From Tissierella_B sp964485455 (GTDB taxonomy: Bacteria; Bacillota; Clostridia; Tissierellales; Tissierellaceae): a DNA stretch of 6,533 nucleotides. Shown in pieces: positions 6,431 through 6,533 of the stretch; the first letter of the stretch is position 1; the number at the start of each line of letters is the position of its first letter. The notes beneath the pieces were generated by a model. It had not been told where the DNA came from. It saw only the letters and a list, made by a program, of their open reading frames with translations, and ran no database searches. The stretch covers positions 1 through 6,533 of the forward strand of contig CAZAJU010000109.1 in assembly GCA_964485455.1 (NCBI GenBank). The letters are read 5' to 3'. Made by a program: the position numbers and the translations under genes.

Positions 6431-6533
6431 ATGGATAAGTTTACTTTAGAAAGAGAAGATTCAGTACTATTGATAATCGATATACAAGAAAGACTGGCAC
6501 CAGTAATGAAATACAAGGACCAAGTTATAAATA
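6431..6533 (+). CDS. Isochorismatase-family hydrolase, 3'-truncated by window edge
   Basis: Only the first 34 codons are visible. The segment SVLLIIDIQERLAPVM (residues 11-26) is the typical first beta strand of isochorismatase-like cysteine hydrolases, with Asp17 as the expected catalytic aspartate. The catalytic Lys and Cys would lie past the window end. CAGGAGGT (6419-6426) stands 4 nt before the ATG. Family members hydrolyse isochorismate, nicotinamide or other amides; the substrate cannot be told from this fragment. No terminator separates it from nnrE, so it is probably in the same operon. Confidence 0.85.
   Translation, partial: MDKFTLEREDSVLLIIDIQERLAPVMKYKDQVIN

Overview
The window is AT-rich, with strong AGGAGG-type ribosome binding sites, compact operons and Rho-independent terminators. 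Protein flavour (FtsH, NnrE, choloylglycine hydrolase, DUF2249) points to a low-GC Firmicute, most likely an anaerobic clostridial-type bacterium. All supportable genes lie on the + strand. No rRNA, tRNA, CRISPR array or transposase gene was seen.

Left block (1-2924): the 3' part of a HAMP/HisKA/HATPase sensor histidine kinase, truncated by the window edge, is followed 45 bp later by a complete ftsH membrane AAA+ metalloprotease. The ftsH stop codon lies inside a clean intrinsic terminator. The layout suggests a two-component operon, with its regulator presumably upstream of the window, that also carries a membrane-protein quality-control protease.

Middle block (2925-4460): two apparently single-gene units. 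One is a 79-aa DUF2249 protein with a 12-bp-stem terminator behind it. The other is a cytoplasmic Ntn-hydrolase of the choloylglycine hydrolase / penicillin V acylase family, with a plausible sigma-A promoter in front and a terminator behind.

Decayed gene (about 4461-5028): a homologue of the Imm-5-like 'putative immunity protein' family. It lacks a convincing start and ribosome binding site, and its C-terminus is displaced into another frame. Removing 79 bp (4866-4944) would rejoin the frames into a smooth C-terminus. The extra 79 bp contains two compact palindromes and is bordered by TTTAAG repeats, so it looks like a small insertion. This is the most unusual feature of the window.

Right block (5105-6533): a probable operon of a membrane-anchored YdcF/SanA-type DUF218 protein, a single-domain NAD(P)H-hydrate epimerase (nnrE) without the usual fused dehydratase domain, and the first 34 codons of an isochorismatase-family hydrolase cut by the window end. 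Spacings are about 36 and 42 bp, with no terminators between. I did not find a complete new defence or mobile system here; most genes are recognisable housekeeping or accessory families.
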